Below, piece after piece: positions 12,132 through 24,432 of a stretch of DNA of 64,000 nucleotides. The position numbers and the translations under genes are program-made. How positions within the stretch are numbered: the first letter of the stretch is position 1; each line of letters begins with the position of its first letter. The DNA is from Ahaetulla prasina (taxonomy: Eukaryota > Chordata > Lepidosauria > Squamata > Colubridae), in NCBI RefSeq assembly GCF_028640845.1, contig NC_080539.1, forward strand, positions 179,689,459 to 179,753,458, in the 5' to 3' direction. The notes beneath the pieces are model-generated. The model searched no databases. It was not told the DNA's origin and saw only the letters and a list, made by a program, of their open reading frames with translations.

Positions 12132-13690
12132 TCATTTATTTCATTTCATTTCATTTATTTGATTTTTATACCGCCCTTCTCCCGAAGGACTCAGGGCGGT
12201 GTACAGGCAAATAAAAACAGACAAGACAATAATCTATAAAATGCAAAATTAAAAAACTTATTATAATGTGCCTAAAATTTTAAAATATATAGAAATTAAA
12301 ACCCCGTTTAAAATTAATAATAAAACTATACAATCCGTAAAATTTAAGCCAGCCCCACGCGAATAAAAAGATGCGTCTTCAGTTCGCGGCGAAAGGTCTG
12401 AAGGTCAGGTATTTGGCGTAAACCCGGGGGAAGTTCGTTCCAGAGTGTGGGAGCCCCCACAGAGAAGGACCTTCCTGGGGCCGCCAGCCGACATTGCTTG
12501 GCGGACGGCACCTGAGAAGTCCCTCTGTGAGAGCGTACGGGTCGGTGGGAGGCATATGGTAACAGTAGGCGGTCCCGTAAGTACCCAGGCCCTAAGCCAT
12601 GGAGCGCTTTAAAGGTCATAACTAAAACCTTAAAGTGCACCCGAAAAGCGACAGGCAACCAGTGCAGTCTGCGCAGGAGGGGTGTTACGTGGGAGGTGCG
12701 AGATCCTCCCTCTATCACCCGCGCAGCTGCATTCTGGACTAGCTGAAGCCTTCGGGTGCACCTTAAGGGGAGCCCCATGTAGAGAGCATTACAGTAATCC
12801 AAGCGAGAGGTAACGAGTGCATGAGTGACTGTGCACAAGGCATCTCGATCAAGGAAGGGGCGCAACTGCCGAACCAGGCGAACCTGGTGGAAGGCCCCCC
12901 TGGAGACGGCCGTCAAATGGTCTTCAAATGACAGCCGATCATCCAGGAGGACACCTAAGTTGCGCACCCTATCCTTTGGGGCCAATAACTCGCCTCCAAC
13001 AGTCAGCTGCAGCTGCAGCTGACTGAATCGAGATGCCGGCATCCACAGCCACTCCGTCTTGGAGGGATTGAGCTTGAGCCTGTTTCTCCCCATCCAGACC
13101 CGTACGGCTTCCAAGCACCGGGACAGCACTTTGACAACTTCATTGGGGTGACCTGGGGTGGAGAAGTACAGCTGAGTGTCATCAGCGTACTGATGGTACT
13201 TCACCCCAAAGCCACTGATGATCTCACCCAAAGGCTTCATGTAGATGTTGAACAGAAGGCGAGAGAATCGACCCCGCGGCACACCACAAGTGAGGGCCCT
13301 CGCGGCCGACCTCTGCCCCCCTGTCAACACCGTCTGCGGCCGGTCGGAGAGATAGGAGGAGAACCACCGATAAACGGTGCCTCCCACTCCCAATCCCCCC
13401 AGCCGGCGCAGCAAGATACCATGGTCGATGGTATCAAAAGCCGCTGAGAGGTCTAATAGGACCAGGGCAGAGGAATAACCCCTGTCCCTGGCCCTCCAGA
13501 GATCATCCACCAATGCGACCAAAGCTGTCTCCGTGCTGTAACCGGGTCGGAAGCCGGACTGGAACGGGTCTAGATAGACGGATTCTTCCAGGTATTGGGG
13601 TAGCTGACGCGCCACAGCACTCTCTACAACCTTCGCAACAAAGCGAAGGTTGGAGACTGGCCGATAGTTTCCCAAAATAGCCGGGTTTTT
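12132..13690 (-). mobile_element. L2-type LINE, 5'-truncated, 1.56 kb
   Basis: The + strand begins with a (TTTCA/TTTAT) tail, the hairpin 'CCGCCCTTCTCCCGAAGGAC' and the 3' UTR, then the reverse transcriptase frame in antisense. The 5' truncation lies near 13686, where similarity to the longer copy at 30460-32635 stops. It is GC-rich (about CpG-island level to the eye) against AT-rich flanks, a property of the element itself. Confidence 0.85.
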
Positions 13691-13735
13691 TATGTGATGT
13701 TCCATTTTCATAATAATTAATTCTCCTCTGTTCAA
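12344..13735 (-). CDS. L2-type LINE reverse transcriptase, 463-codon partial frame
   Basis: This is the C-terminal two thirds of a non-LTR retrotransposon polyprotein, which copies element RNA at a nicked target. Visible RT blocks in order are 'LGNYRPVSNL' (about residue 22), '[16 protein letters not shown]' (about 97), a damaged '[16 protein letters not shown]' (about 150) and the catalytic '[13 protein letters not shown]' (about 180). Further on are '[11 protein letters not shown]', '[10 protein letters not shown]' and '[20 protein letters not shown]'. The YADD site is intact, but the usual GVPQGS is GVPRGR. The first 17 or so residues are flanking sequence, because the element is truncated at about 13686. 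No endonuclease domain and no promoter remain, so it is a non-functional fragment that happens to stay open. It is not a host gene. Confidence 0.85.
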   Translation of the reverse strand: MNRGELIIMKMEHHIKNPAILGNYRPVSNLRFVAKVVESAVARQLPQYLEESVYLDPFQSGFRPGYSTETALVALVDDLWRARDRGYSSALVLLDLSAAFDTIDHGILLRRLGGLGVGGTVYRWFSSYLSDRPQTVLTGGQRSAARALTCGVPRGRFSRLLFNIYMKPLGEIISGFGVKYHQYADDTQLYFSTPGHPNEVVKVLSRCLEAVRVWMGRNRLKLNPSKTEWLWMPASRFSQLQLQLTVGGELLAPKDRVRNLGVLLDDRLSFEDHLTAVSRGAFHQVRLVRQLRPFLDRDALCTVTHALVTSRLDYCNALYMGLPLRCTRRLQLVQNAAARVIEGGSRTSHVTPLLRRLHWLPVAFRVHFKVLVMTFKALHGLGPGYLRDRLLLPYASHRPVRSHRGTSQVPSAKQCRLAAPGRSFSVGAPTLWNELPPGLRQIPDLQTFRRELKTHLFIRVGLA

Positions 13736-14103
13736 ATAAAGGGGTCTTTATTTGATCCTCACCCTTCCCATATAAATACCTTTCTTGTATAGTATCACAT
13801 TTGATCCATTAATCTGAACCTTGATCTCTTGAGATAAGTCAATGATATGAAAAAAGAAAGTTGTCAATATTTGTTAAAACAAAAGAATTTGAAATGCCTA
13901 GAATAAAAAAAGTCTCACTGTCTGTTTATTTGAAATTAATAATGAGACTACTTGATTTCTAGTTACTGTCTAGGCTGCTGATTCTAACTCAATTCAGACT
14001 TGTCAAATGAAGCAACCTACAAAATAATGTAAAGCAGAGTGCTATTCAAATTGAACAAATTCATGGGATCTTTGCTCAGCCATATTATAAATGTTTATTC
14101 ATT

Positions 14104-14940
14104 TTAAAACATTCCACAAAAATACTGAATAACAGAGTTGAAAGGGACCTTGGAGGTCTTCTAGTCCAAACCCCTGCTCAAGCAGGAAACCCTGTACCAT
14201 TTCAGGCAAATGGCTGTCCAGTCTCTTCTTAAAAATCTTTAGTGATGGAGTACCCACAAGTTCTGGAGGCAATTCGTTCCACTGATTAATTGTTCCTACT
14301 GTTAGGAAATGTCTCCTTAGTTCTAAATTGCTTTTCTCCTTGATTAGTTTCCATCCATTGCCTCCTATCCTGCCTTCAAGTGCTTTGGAGAGTAGCTTGA
14401 CTCCCTCTTCTTTGTGGTAGCCCCTTAGATTTTGGAACACTGCTATCATGTCACCCCTAGTCAGTGGTGGGATTCAAATACTTTATTTATTTATTTATTT
14501 AATTAGATTTAACAACCGGTTCTCTGCCCTAATGGGTAGGCGTGGCTCGGTGGTCATGTGACCGTGTGGGCATGGCCAACTCAACGTCACTCACATTGAT
14601 GGGCGCTTCGCCTTAGCTGTTACAATGTAATAAGGGTTAACCGGAGAGGTGGTTTCTGTAAGCAGGGCAATAAAGATTAGGCTAGAAACACAACCAGAAT
14701 GTTTCCTTCCTGCCTTCCTTACAGGATTAGCCCTTTAAAGTGAAAAAAAAAAAGATTTCTTCCAACAACTGGTTCTCCAAACTCCTTCAAAAGTTAACAA
14801 CCGGTTCTCCCGAATAGGTGTGAACTGGCTGAATCCCACCACTGCCCCTAGTCCTTCTTTTCACTAAACTAGACATACCTAATTCCTGCAACCATTCTTC
14901 ATATGTTTTAGCTTCAAAATATTTTAAAAGAACTGGTTCA
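14104..14940 (-). mobile_element. CR1 LINE 3' end, split by an hAT element
   Basis: In antisense, the frame at 14099-14449 gives 'LRRHFLTVGTINQWNELPPE' and 'SLKIFKKRLDSHLPEMVQGF', the CR1 C-terminus, followed by the 3' UTR '[12 protein letters not shown]'. The copy is interrupted by 14462-14844 and resumes at 14853 ('CCTTCTTTTCACTAAACTAG'). Confidence 0.8.
14462..14844. mobile_element. Non-autonomous hAT element with perfect 8-bp TSD
   Basis: The terminal inverted repeats are CAGTGGTGGGATTCA and TGAATCCCACCACTG, exact complements. The flanks carry a perfect duplication CCCCTAGT (14454-14461 and 14845-14852). It is 383 bp with no coding capacity and sits inside the CR1 copy, so it is younger than that copy. 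An internal (TTTA)n and subterminal 'TTAACAACCGGTTCTC' motifs on both sides are typical of this family. Confidence 0.92.
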
Positions 14941-15493
14941 AATATTATTTCCATTGTAATCAGTCTTATTTTATATTTATGTCTATATTTCTGTACACTT
15001 GCATATTAAAAAATAAAAAAGGAAGCTTACACTTTTTAAAAAGTGTTATCTGTCTGTAGTAGTACATTTTTGTCTTATCTTTGAAAACATATGGTTGTGG
15101 ACACAATGTGTAGCTTTAACACTATTGAAAGACTTTTTGGAATTTGCACTTAGACACAAATTTATGTATTAATTTAATTTGTTACATATTTTAAATAAGA
15201 TGTGTGAGAAAGTATTCAAACATATGATATTCAAACAATACAAGTTGGATTCATTTGATTTGTTTGATCATTTCCTTGCATTATATAGATATAAACATTT
15301 CTATTCTGGGAAACTTTTGAAGAAATGGATATAAATCTTAAAGATGAATAAGAAAAAAGTTTTCTGAGCAGGAACCATTTAGTAAATGTAAGTACCTCCT
15401 TCAGTAGGCTTGACATTTTACAAGCAGGAGGTTATGCTATGTCATTATGATGCAACCCAGCTTAAAACAAACAGCAAGTTGTTGGAGTTGTCC

Positions 15494-15499
15494 TTATCA
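15494..15499 (-). promoter_or_regulatory. GATA-factor motif upstream of RHAG
   Basis: TTATCA on the + strand is TGATAA on the minus strand, a WGATAR match 54 bp before the RHAG start codon. Mammalian RHAG is erythroid and GATA-1 driven, so a site here is plausible. Six-base motifs are common by chance. Confidence 0.35.
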
Positions 15500-15552
15500 T
15501 TCTTTGCCAAACTCCAGCAAGGATGCCCCGTTCAAATTCTTTCTCCACCAAT

Positions 15553-15679
15553 ATGCGGATCAGGTTCCCTGTTCTTGCCATTCTTTTACAAGTGATCATT
15601 ATTATTTTATTTGGAATATTTGTGAGATATCAACCAGCGGACAGACGGAGTGAGCCAATCAATATAGGATTGTATCCAA
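15553..15679 (+). CDS. RHAG: RHAG exon 1 (coding part)
   Basis: Begins [14 protein letters not shown], the RHAG-type start, and covers transmembrane helix 1 and the first extracellular loop to 'GLYP'. The upstream in-frame ATG at 15523 adds ten residues not seen in the family, and the chosen ATG has A at -3. The donor is a perfect GTAAGT and the exon ends in phase 1. The loop lacks the N-X-T sequon present in human RHAG. Confidence 0.93.
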
Positions 15680-18600
15680 GTAAGTGGCACCATTGGTTAA
15701 TAAGCTATAGCAATCTGGTAAAAGTTAGCTGCCTTTTGGGATTTCCTAACACTGTGCATAACTTAATTAGGAGCTTCTTGTACTCTCATTCACTGTGTAC
15801 TTTGTGCATCCTATTGGAGGCAAAAGTCTCATTCAAATGCTAAAGTTTCCCTCTGAGGCAAGCATGTCATTCTGAATAAGTGGCACAGTGCAAAATAATG
15901 CTTACATACAAATATGAAATACTCTAATGAGAAAATCTTGGTACAGATGTGATGCTTTTGCGATTTTGTTGTTAGCTAACTAGCCACTTGACATGTTCTT
16001 TCTGAATATGTCTTAACTTCCCGTTTCTAGGAAGTTCACAGAATTTTATGAATGGATATATGTTGGAATTTGAATTTCTCTGACATCTCATAGCTTGCCT
16101 TGGACTCCTATCTTCCACGTACTCAGAGACATCTGCTGACTTGCAGATTAAAACGGCAAAGATATTTTACCAGGGATTAACTGTCCCATGTCTTTCTGGC
16201 ACATTGGTCAGAATGGGGGAATTCTTTATTTCTGAAACTGTAAGATCCACAAATGAATTCTTAAAAATTATATTGAAGGAGCTTCATGCTACTGTAGTCT
16301 GGCACCATGTCTATGTATTAATGTATGCCAGAGGTCTTCAAACTTGGCAGCTTTAAGACTTGTGGACTTCAACTCCCAGAATTCTGGGAGTTGAAGTCCA
16401 CAAGTCTTAAAGTTGCCACGTTTGAAGACCTCTGACGTATGCCATTAGTCATTAAACATGGTCGGATAAATATTTACCTACATTTAGGGCTAATGTTCTA
16501 GGATGCTTTGTATATGTTTTTAAGATATTACTACTCAGATTTATTATTATTGTTGTCTTTGTTGAATGGGGATTCATTCTGTGAAGAAGGATGAACCTAC
16601 TTATAGTTGGTACAATTCTCTTTTGAATGGAAGGAACAGCACTTAAACCATGTGTAGGCAAACTGCCCTTTGAGTCAATCTATGTGGTTTGCTTGGCAGC
16701 AAGGCATAAATAGTTTGCCGCTGTCTTCTTCTAAGCCTATTTTCAGTCTTCGGTTGTCCTCAGAAGTGGGTTCTACTTACCTCCGCTACTGGTTCGCAAG
16801 GGGAGCGCTCACGCTTCTGCGGACTGAACCGGGAGCAACCCACCACTGGTTGTCCTACTGATTTCCCAATCAAATATGAAAAAAGTCTGACTCTGCTTAG
16901 TTTTTCAGCTAAAGTTGGCCAAGTTTAATTAATTAAACCAAAACAGTAATCTAATTAGGACATGCTCCCATTGATCCAGGAACAAACAAAAAACTAAATT
17001 ACCACATTTTTAGAGGAAATGTTTTTCAATTCCCTCACTTCTGTATGTGATATAGTAGTTTCAGACATCACCGGCCAACCATGGAATAATAAATCTTATG
17101 CATCTAACATACCTAGATTGGGATTTAGGTTGCAATTTTTATATGAAATGAGACATTCCATGTATCAAACCCAGAACTATTTTTTTTCTGTTTGATAGTG
17201 GCTTACCAGGATCTCAACTCAAACCTTTCTTTTAATTTCTTGCTATTTATGCCTTCTAATTGAAGAAACAATAGATAGAAGATATGTTCTTCTGTTTTAA
17301 AATATATGTTCTGTCATCCCTCCCACCTTCCATTCATTTATATCCAGTTCTCATACTGCCTGGACAAATCTCTGAGTTTTGCAGTTCTCTTGGAAAGGTT
17401 TGCTATTCCCTTTTCCTTAGGCCTGAGATAAAGTGACTCGTCCAAACTCACTCAGCTGGCTTAGTGTCTAAGGCAAGACTAGAACTCATGGTCTCCCAGT
17501 TTTTTTAACCTGAAGTTTGAACCTCTAACACCAAACTGGCTACTAAATATAGACCTCCCAAATTCATTATTTTTAAAATGATTGTTTAAAAAAAATGGAA
17601 GTGTTATTTTTGCATTAATATATGCATGACTCTTCCAAGAACCAAATGACCTCAGATCCAGACAAGTTTCACTCTATGTGGTAATGGTTGCTTAAGACTT
17701 GTCTTATCATCAAGACTTTATCTACAAACCATCTTGGAATTTCCTGGAATATTATTACACACACACACATGAAAAACATAATTTGATAATTTCTAATAAA
17801 GAAAACAGTACATTTTTGATATTAAGGCATATTCTTTAAAGCCACTGCATCCATCTCCCTCTCTTTCTCTTAAATATAATAAATATTGCTTCCTTTTCTA
17901 TGGTGTTTACAGTACATACAATGACGTCTCTTTTTTTGTATGTGTTTAGATTGCCTAAACCAGGGGTCTCCAACCTTGGCAACTTTAAGACTCCTGGACT
18001 GCAACTCCCAGAATTCCTCATCCAGTTTTGCTTCTTGGAGTTGAATTCCATGAGTCTTAAAATTGCCAAGGTTGGAGACCCCTGGTCTAAACTATTATCT
18101 AAATACTTTGCAATGCAGATAATTATGATGACTAATTGCCATTATGTGAAACTGCACACCTTAGTGAGAATTTGGTATGAGCCTACAAGTGTTACAAACA
18201 TGCAGAAATGAGACATTTCTGGAAGAAATGAGAAATTGTGAACAACTACCTGCCTTCAAAAAAATATGAGCCCTCAAATTGTTAAACAATCATCATAGTT
18301 AACAAATAAAGAAAAAAGAAAGTGTCCAGTAATTTAAAACAAATTTTCTTCATTCAAATCTTTTAGCTGATTCTTCAACAAATTTTATTGAAAGCAAGCC
18401 CGACTGATTTTTTTTTCTTTTTGCCTCTCACCTTTAAAAAAAAAGCTCTCTTCAGTTAATTGCAAAAACATATGTAATACAGTGGCTGCAATAAAGTTCA
18501 TGCAAGGCTAAAAAGGATAAAATTAAGCTAAACAGTTAAATACAGGATGCAGGAAAAGGACTCCTCAAAGACAAAACGTAAAAGCGGAGAAGTAGATCAT

Positions 18601-21492
18601 GATATAAGCTGATTTTGGAAGGTACTGTGGTAGACTTGACTGCAGAAAGAAGAAGTGGATGATTTGAGGATTTGAACATCCACGACAGAGAGTGATTGCA
18701 GATGCTTCCTCCTGGGCATCGGAATCTCTTCAAATTTGGGGACAAGTGGAATCTGAGAGAATGGTGATTCATAGAGATGCTTGAATATATTAGAGCAACT
18801 TGACAGAAGGAGATGTGAATGGAAAAGAATACTGGATATGAAGTTACTTTGTCAAGACCAAGCACAGGAAGAATAAATAGGTTTGGTGGGGTTGGATGCT
18901 GAGGATGAGAAGAAATTAGGCATCCCTATATGTTACCTAAAAATAGGAGGTGTACGGGAGTAAGGAAGTAGGAGAAATAGTATTGAGGTAGTGATGAAAG
19001 GATAATTTGGGAAGCAGAAATGTCATTCTAAAGAAGAGTGCATTGAAACTTGAGGCCAATCAATGCTTCTAATTTTCTAGATCTCATCTTGGCAACAAGA
19101 TAGTGGGGATTTAGTGAACTCTGAATTCCAACTCTGCCTAATTTGATAATATCTCCTTGTCTTGGGTTTGAGGGCAAACCTAGTACGTATACAGAGCCTG
19201 GATAGGTGAGGAGGAGGTGTCATACTATCTGAAATGTGTTCATCTGGTTACCAGGCACTGAACCAGCCATGATTTTAGGAAAAAGAAGGCTGGATAATTA
19301 TCAGTTGTCCACACTGATCTGGGATAGGTCAAATTGTATGCTGCCTTACTAAATAAATACATAAAAATAGATATGTAAATAACTGGCTGTAAATTCTTAC
19401 TCACAAGCTTAGCCTCAAGGAACAAGTTGAGGGTGTTACTATTCCACTGGCTTTATTGCTGCACAGCTTCATTCCTGCCTGAGCTGCTGAACCTCATCAT
19501 AGGGCTGGCATTGAAGTGCCCACCCTATTGGTTTTGGGAGACATCTTGAGGGATGAGTTCAGATGTCTCATGGCTACTATGAACTTACAAACCTTGTCTT
19601 CCATGATCATGAGCTCAGATGATGATGGGATCAACATATTTCAGAGTAACTGAAATGTGGCAGGAGACATTTTTCTCAATCCCTTGTCATAATCTGATCA
19701 TTCTCCAGTTTACCTGTCAGCCAGTGCCAATGACCTCCATAGGAAGGATGGACCCATTTGATTGGCCCACCCCAGGCGCATAGTGGGGTGGCTTTGCAAA
19801 GGTTACTTGGGGATTATTTCAAGGTCTGCTCACTGTACCAAGAAAACACAGTGGTTTATCAAAGAGATCCAGAATATGAAACTGCAGAAGAGATTATAAA
19901 GCTCCACCCTACATTGATGCTGATGAAGATGAACGTGACTGAACATGCAGAAGAGCTCAGATTCTAGTCTACATTATAGCAAGAAAAGCAGTGGAGTGAG
20001 GTTTCTTCCCCTTATTGTATTTAGTAAAGTTAATCTGGCAGAAAATCAGGCCAAAAATTGAGTACTGGGCCGCTGCTGTAATGAATTCATACACAACCGA
20101 AAGGATGAAAGTGCTTATATTCATTCACAGTTGAATGTTAGCTGGAGGAGAGTTGGCAGAAGCCTTATTTGATGAGTTTATCTGGAATTGCTTTGACTCT
20201 ATGGTTCCTAAAGGAATGGATAAGTTTAGTGTCCTGTTTGGTGTACCACTTCTAAATTACACCCCTACTTTCACCTGTTTGGGGAAAACCTCCAGAAAAG
20301 TTACATGAAACCGGGTTCAAGTAGTGCTTAATGCATTCTTGATGAAGATGATTGTGTCACCAGTCAGTAGTGCATTCCCTCCTCAAGAAGCTATTGTTAT
20401 GGCAACTGAAGAAATATATAACTGATGAAAATTTGAGTTTGAGAAGATGGACTGTAATTTGAGAAATGGACTTATGAAATTTGAAGGAATATACAAGTGA
20501 GAAAAAAAATTGAATTTGAGAAGATGGATTAATTTTAAAAATGAACTGTAAGAAGAAGTAATATGTAAAGTTGGTATTGCTTCTTTTCTTTTTATTATTC
20601 TTTCCTATCTCTTTATTTTTATTGTGAGGGGATCTAAAGTTTTAAATTTTTAAAGGTGGGAGGTTATGTATATTTTGTATACTTTAGCTTGTGATTGTTG
20701 GTCATAATACCCAGTATTTGCTCTGGGAAGTCTGGGGGAGGGGAGGAGGGGGAAAGGGGAAATGATACATGGATTGATTATTAATGTACAGTAATTTTGA
20801 AGATATGAAATTAAAATTTAAAATGATATTGGGGATGCTCGACTGCCATTTCAGAAAGAAAAGGAGAGAGTAGAAGGAGGGAAGAAAGTAGGTAGGAAAG
20901 AGTAGAGAAGGAGGAGGCGAAAAAGAAGGTAAGATAGGGTAAGAAGGGAGGAGTGGAGAAGGAGGAGAGGAAGTAGTAAAGTGAAGGAGATGAAGGATGT
21001 GAAAGTAGTAGAGGGTAGAGAGGGAGGTTGTGAAGAAAAGAAGTGGCAATCGGGCAGGCCTGATTCAGTAATAAATAAAAATTAATGATTAATGATGGAT
21101 AATAGTTTGTACATAAATATGATGTTGGAAAATGGAAATAAAAATTATTTATAAAAAAAAAAGAAGAAGAAGAAGCTATTGTTCAAACCTATTTTTCTGC
21201 ATAACCAGTAGCCAGTCTTGAATCTTCTTTTCTGAAGAAAATTTGTTGAGAACGTAATGAGGTTGCAACTGCAGAAAGCCCTGGATGAAATGGATTATGT
21301 ATATCCTTTCAGTAGAGGTTATGTTCCAGGCATGGGATGGAAATCACATGGGTCACCTTTGTACTTGATTTTGGTGGGGCCACAATATTCCTTTTTGCAA
21401 TCAGTGACTTCTTGGATTCATGGCCCCATGCACTCTACATAAGACTGCCTTTGAAGATCATTCAGCTTGTCCAGTTGGTTATGCATACTTTT

Positions 21493-21540
<48 letters not shown>

Positions 21541-24382
21541 TTTTATTTTGTCACAACAGCATATATAAGCATAAGCATGTAATAACTATATTAATTGGAT
21601 ATAATGAAAGGAAACAATAGGACAGGAACAGTAGGCACGTTTGTGCTCTTATGCACGCCCCTTACAGACCTCTTAGGAATGGGGTGAGGTCAATAGTAGA
21701 CAGTTTTTGGTTAAAGCTTTGGGGATTTTGGGAAGAGACCACAAAGTCAGGTAGTGTATTCCAAGTATTAACAACTCTGTTACTGAAGTCATATTTTCTG
21801 CAATCAAGATTGGAGCGGTTAACATTAAGCTTAAATCTATTGTGTGCTCGTGTGTTGTTGTGATTGAAGCTGAAGTAGTCAGGAAGGACATTGTAATAGA
21901 TGATTCTATGAGTTAAACTTAGGTCCTGTCGAAGGTGGCGGAGTTCTAAATTTTCTAAACCCAGGATTTAAGTCTGGTGGCATAAGGTATTTTGTTGTAT
22001 TCAGAGGAGTGGAGAACTCTTCTTGTAAAATATTTCTAGACACATTTAATTGTATTGATGTCTGAAATGTGGTATGGGTTAGGTCTATAAGTGTTAGGTC
22101 ATTGTTGGTGCGGTTGGGGAATGTCGGGTATGAGCCATTACTGTTAACAAAGACTGAGCATTCAGTTTTGTAATACTACAGGAGTTGCATTGGTTGCTGA
22201 TTAGCTTGGGGTACAATTCAAACTGCTGATTACCGTTTTTAAAGCCCTATGTGGTTCAAGGCCTGGATATCTCTGAGAGCACCTCAGAGATGGATTGAGG
22301 CTGCTTATCTAGTGAGAAGGCTTGCTGAGGGTCTCAGAACTTAAGGAATGTCCAGACTGCTTTTCTCCTATGAAACTTTTTGAAGAACCTGAAGAGTTGC
22401 CCTTCATTTGTTGTTACAGAAATGGCTAGTTTATACTATTAGGGAAAAAAGTTCGATATTAATGCTTTATGCAACACCTTTTTTTCCTTTTTCCTTCTCT
22501 TCTTCATGTCTCTTTTCCCCCTTCCTCTCCTCTCTGTATCCTACTATTTGCTTTGTATTTTTGTATTTTATTCTATAAAATAATAAAATGTTAAAATGAA
22601 AGAGGGGCCCTTCAGAGGAGCATTTGTGGATAACATGAAAGGACACAGTACCCCAGAGATGCTCTGACCTTAGATGTTTTTTTTTATTTAATTTTGTCAT
22701 AACAATATAGGAAAAGAACAATAGGACAGGAATGGTAGGCACGTTTGTGCTCTTATGCACGCCCCTTAAAGTCCTCTTAGGAATGGGGTGAGGTCAACAG
22801 TGGATAGATTTTGGTTAAAGCTTTTGGGGTTATGAGAAGAGACAACAGAATCAGGTAATGCATTCCAAGCACAGATAATTCTGTTACAGAAATCATATTT
22901 TCTGCAATCCAAATTGGAGCAGTTGACATTAAGTTTAAATCTATTGGTAGCTCTTGTATTATTGCAGTTGAAACTGAAGTAGTCTTTAACAGGAAGTACA
23001 TTACAATAGATGATTCTATGAGCTAAACCCAGGTCCTGTCGAAGGCGACGGAGTTCCAAGTTTTCTAAACCCAGGATTTCAAGTCTGGTGGGATAAGGTA
23101 TTTTGTTGGTTACGGAGGAGTGGAGAACACTTCTCGTCAAATACCTCTGGACACGTTCAATTGTATTGATGTCAGAAATGTGGCATGGGTTCCAGACAGG
23201 CGAGCTGTAATCAAGAATTGGCCTAGCAAAAGTTTTATATGCTCTGGTCAGTAGTGTGGTGTTTTTGTTGTTAGTTATTCCTTATATTTCTTTTCTTACT
23301 GCTATAATTGTATTCTTTCTTTCTCTCTTCCTCGTCCTTTTTCTCTCTGTGTATGTATGTTTGCATGTGTATAGAGTCACTCAGAGTCTTTGAATTGGAA
23401 TAGCATATAAATCGGAATAATACAATACCATCGGCTGGCTCCAGTTATGATTTAATTTCTCTTATGTAAATCAAATAGCAGGAGGCGGGCATAGAATGGA
23501 GAGAAAAGAGGATAGCTCTGGGAATGTTTCAAACATTTCACTCAACCAGAAGGGAAAGAAGGCAGGAATGATGTTTGAAATCAAGACAGCAGAAAGTTCT
23601 GGTAGCAGGAAGACTACTTATGACATTAAAAAAAAGCCACCGAAGGGAAGACAGATTTTGTGCAAAGAACTTCTGAGCATCAGTTAACAGCTTGGCCAAT
23701 ATGGAACATGAGAAGCTGGATGAGGGAATCTCCCAGTGCTTTTTGATGGCTTGGAGGGTCAAGAAGAGGAGAAGTTGAGAGAAGCAGTTTGAAGACTAGA
23801 AAAAAGGAGTCTGATGGGAGAGAGGGAGGAGAAGTATTACCCAAGACTTTGTCTCAAGGCAATTACAGTGAGCTTATTTGCCAAGGGAGCAGTTACAGTT
23901 GGGCTGTTTAAACTTGTAATGACCTTTAAAAATATTCTGCATCTCTCAGGTGGCTCATTCAATAGCCCAATGTGTTTAAGGTTGTTTCTGTTACTCTTCA
24001 TTGCCTGTTTGCTGTTTCTTAATAAATAAAATTCTACCAGGTTCTCACTTGAATATGGCTTTTCCCTCTTACTCAATACCTTTAAAAGGCAGAGAAATTG
24101 CTCTTATTGCTCTTAAATTTCAGCCAGTTAAGACCACCTACCCTCTTTCAGGATAATCCGTTCCATTCTACACACACCCCCATTTGCTCCTGAAACTATC
24201 AGCACTACATAGCCACTGAATGGAATGGCTTCTTAAGAGAGATTTTTTAATGGATGAGGAAAGGCACTTTGTGAACATTTGTGCTACATAAGCAACCTCC
24301 CCCCTCCTTCCCTTCTTCCCTTCTTTCTTCCTTCCTTCCTTCCTTCCTTCCTTCCTTCCTTCCTTCCTTCCTTCCTTCCTTC

Positions 24383-24432
<50 letters not shown>

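Noticed and set aside
15523..15552. Upstream in-frame ATG extending RHAG by ten residues
   Set aside because: The extension has no counterpart in RHAG proteins. The ATG at 15553 gives the family-typical MR-x-x-FP start.
20702..21049. Minus-strand frame rich in Ser/Phe/Pro
   Set aside because: Antisense of the purine-rich L1 3' UTR; a composition artefact.
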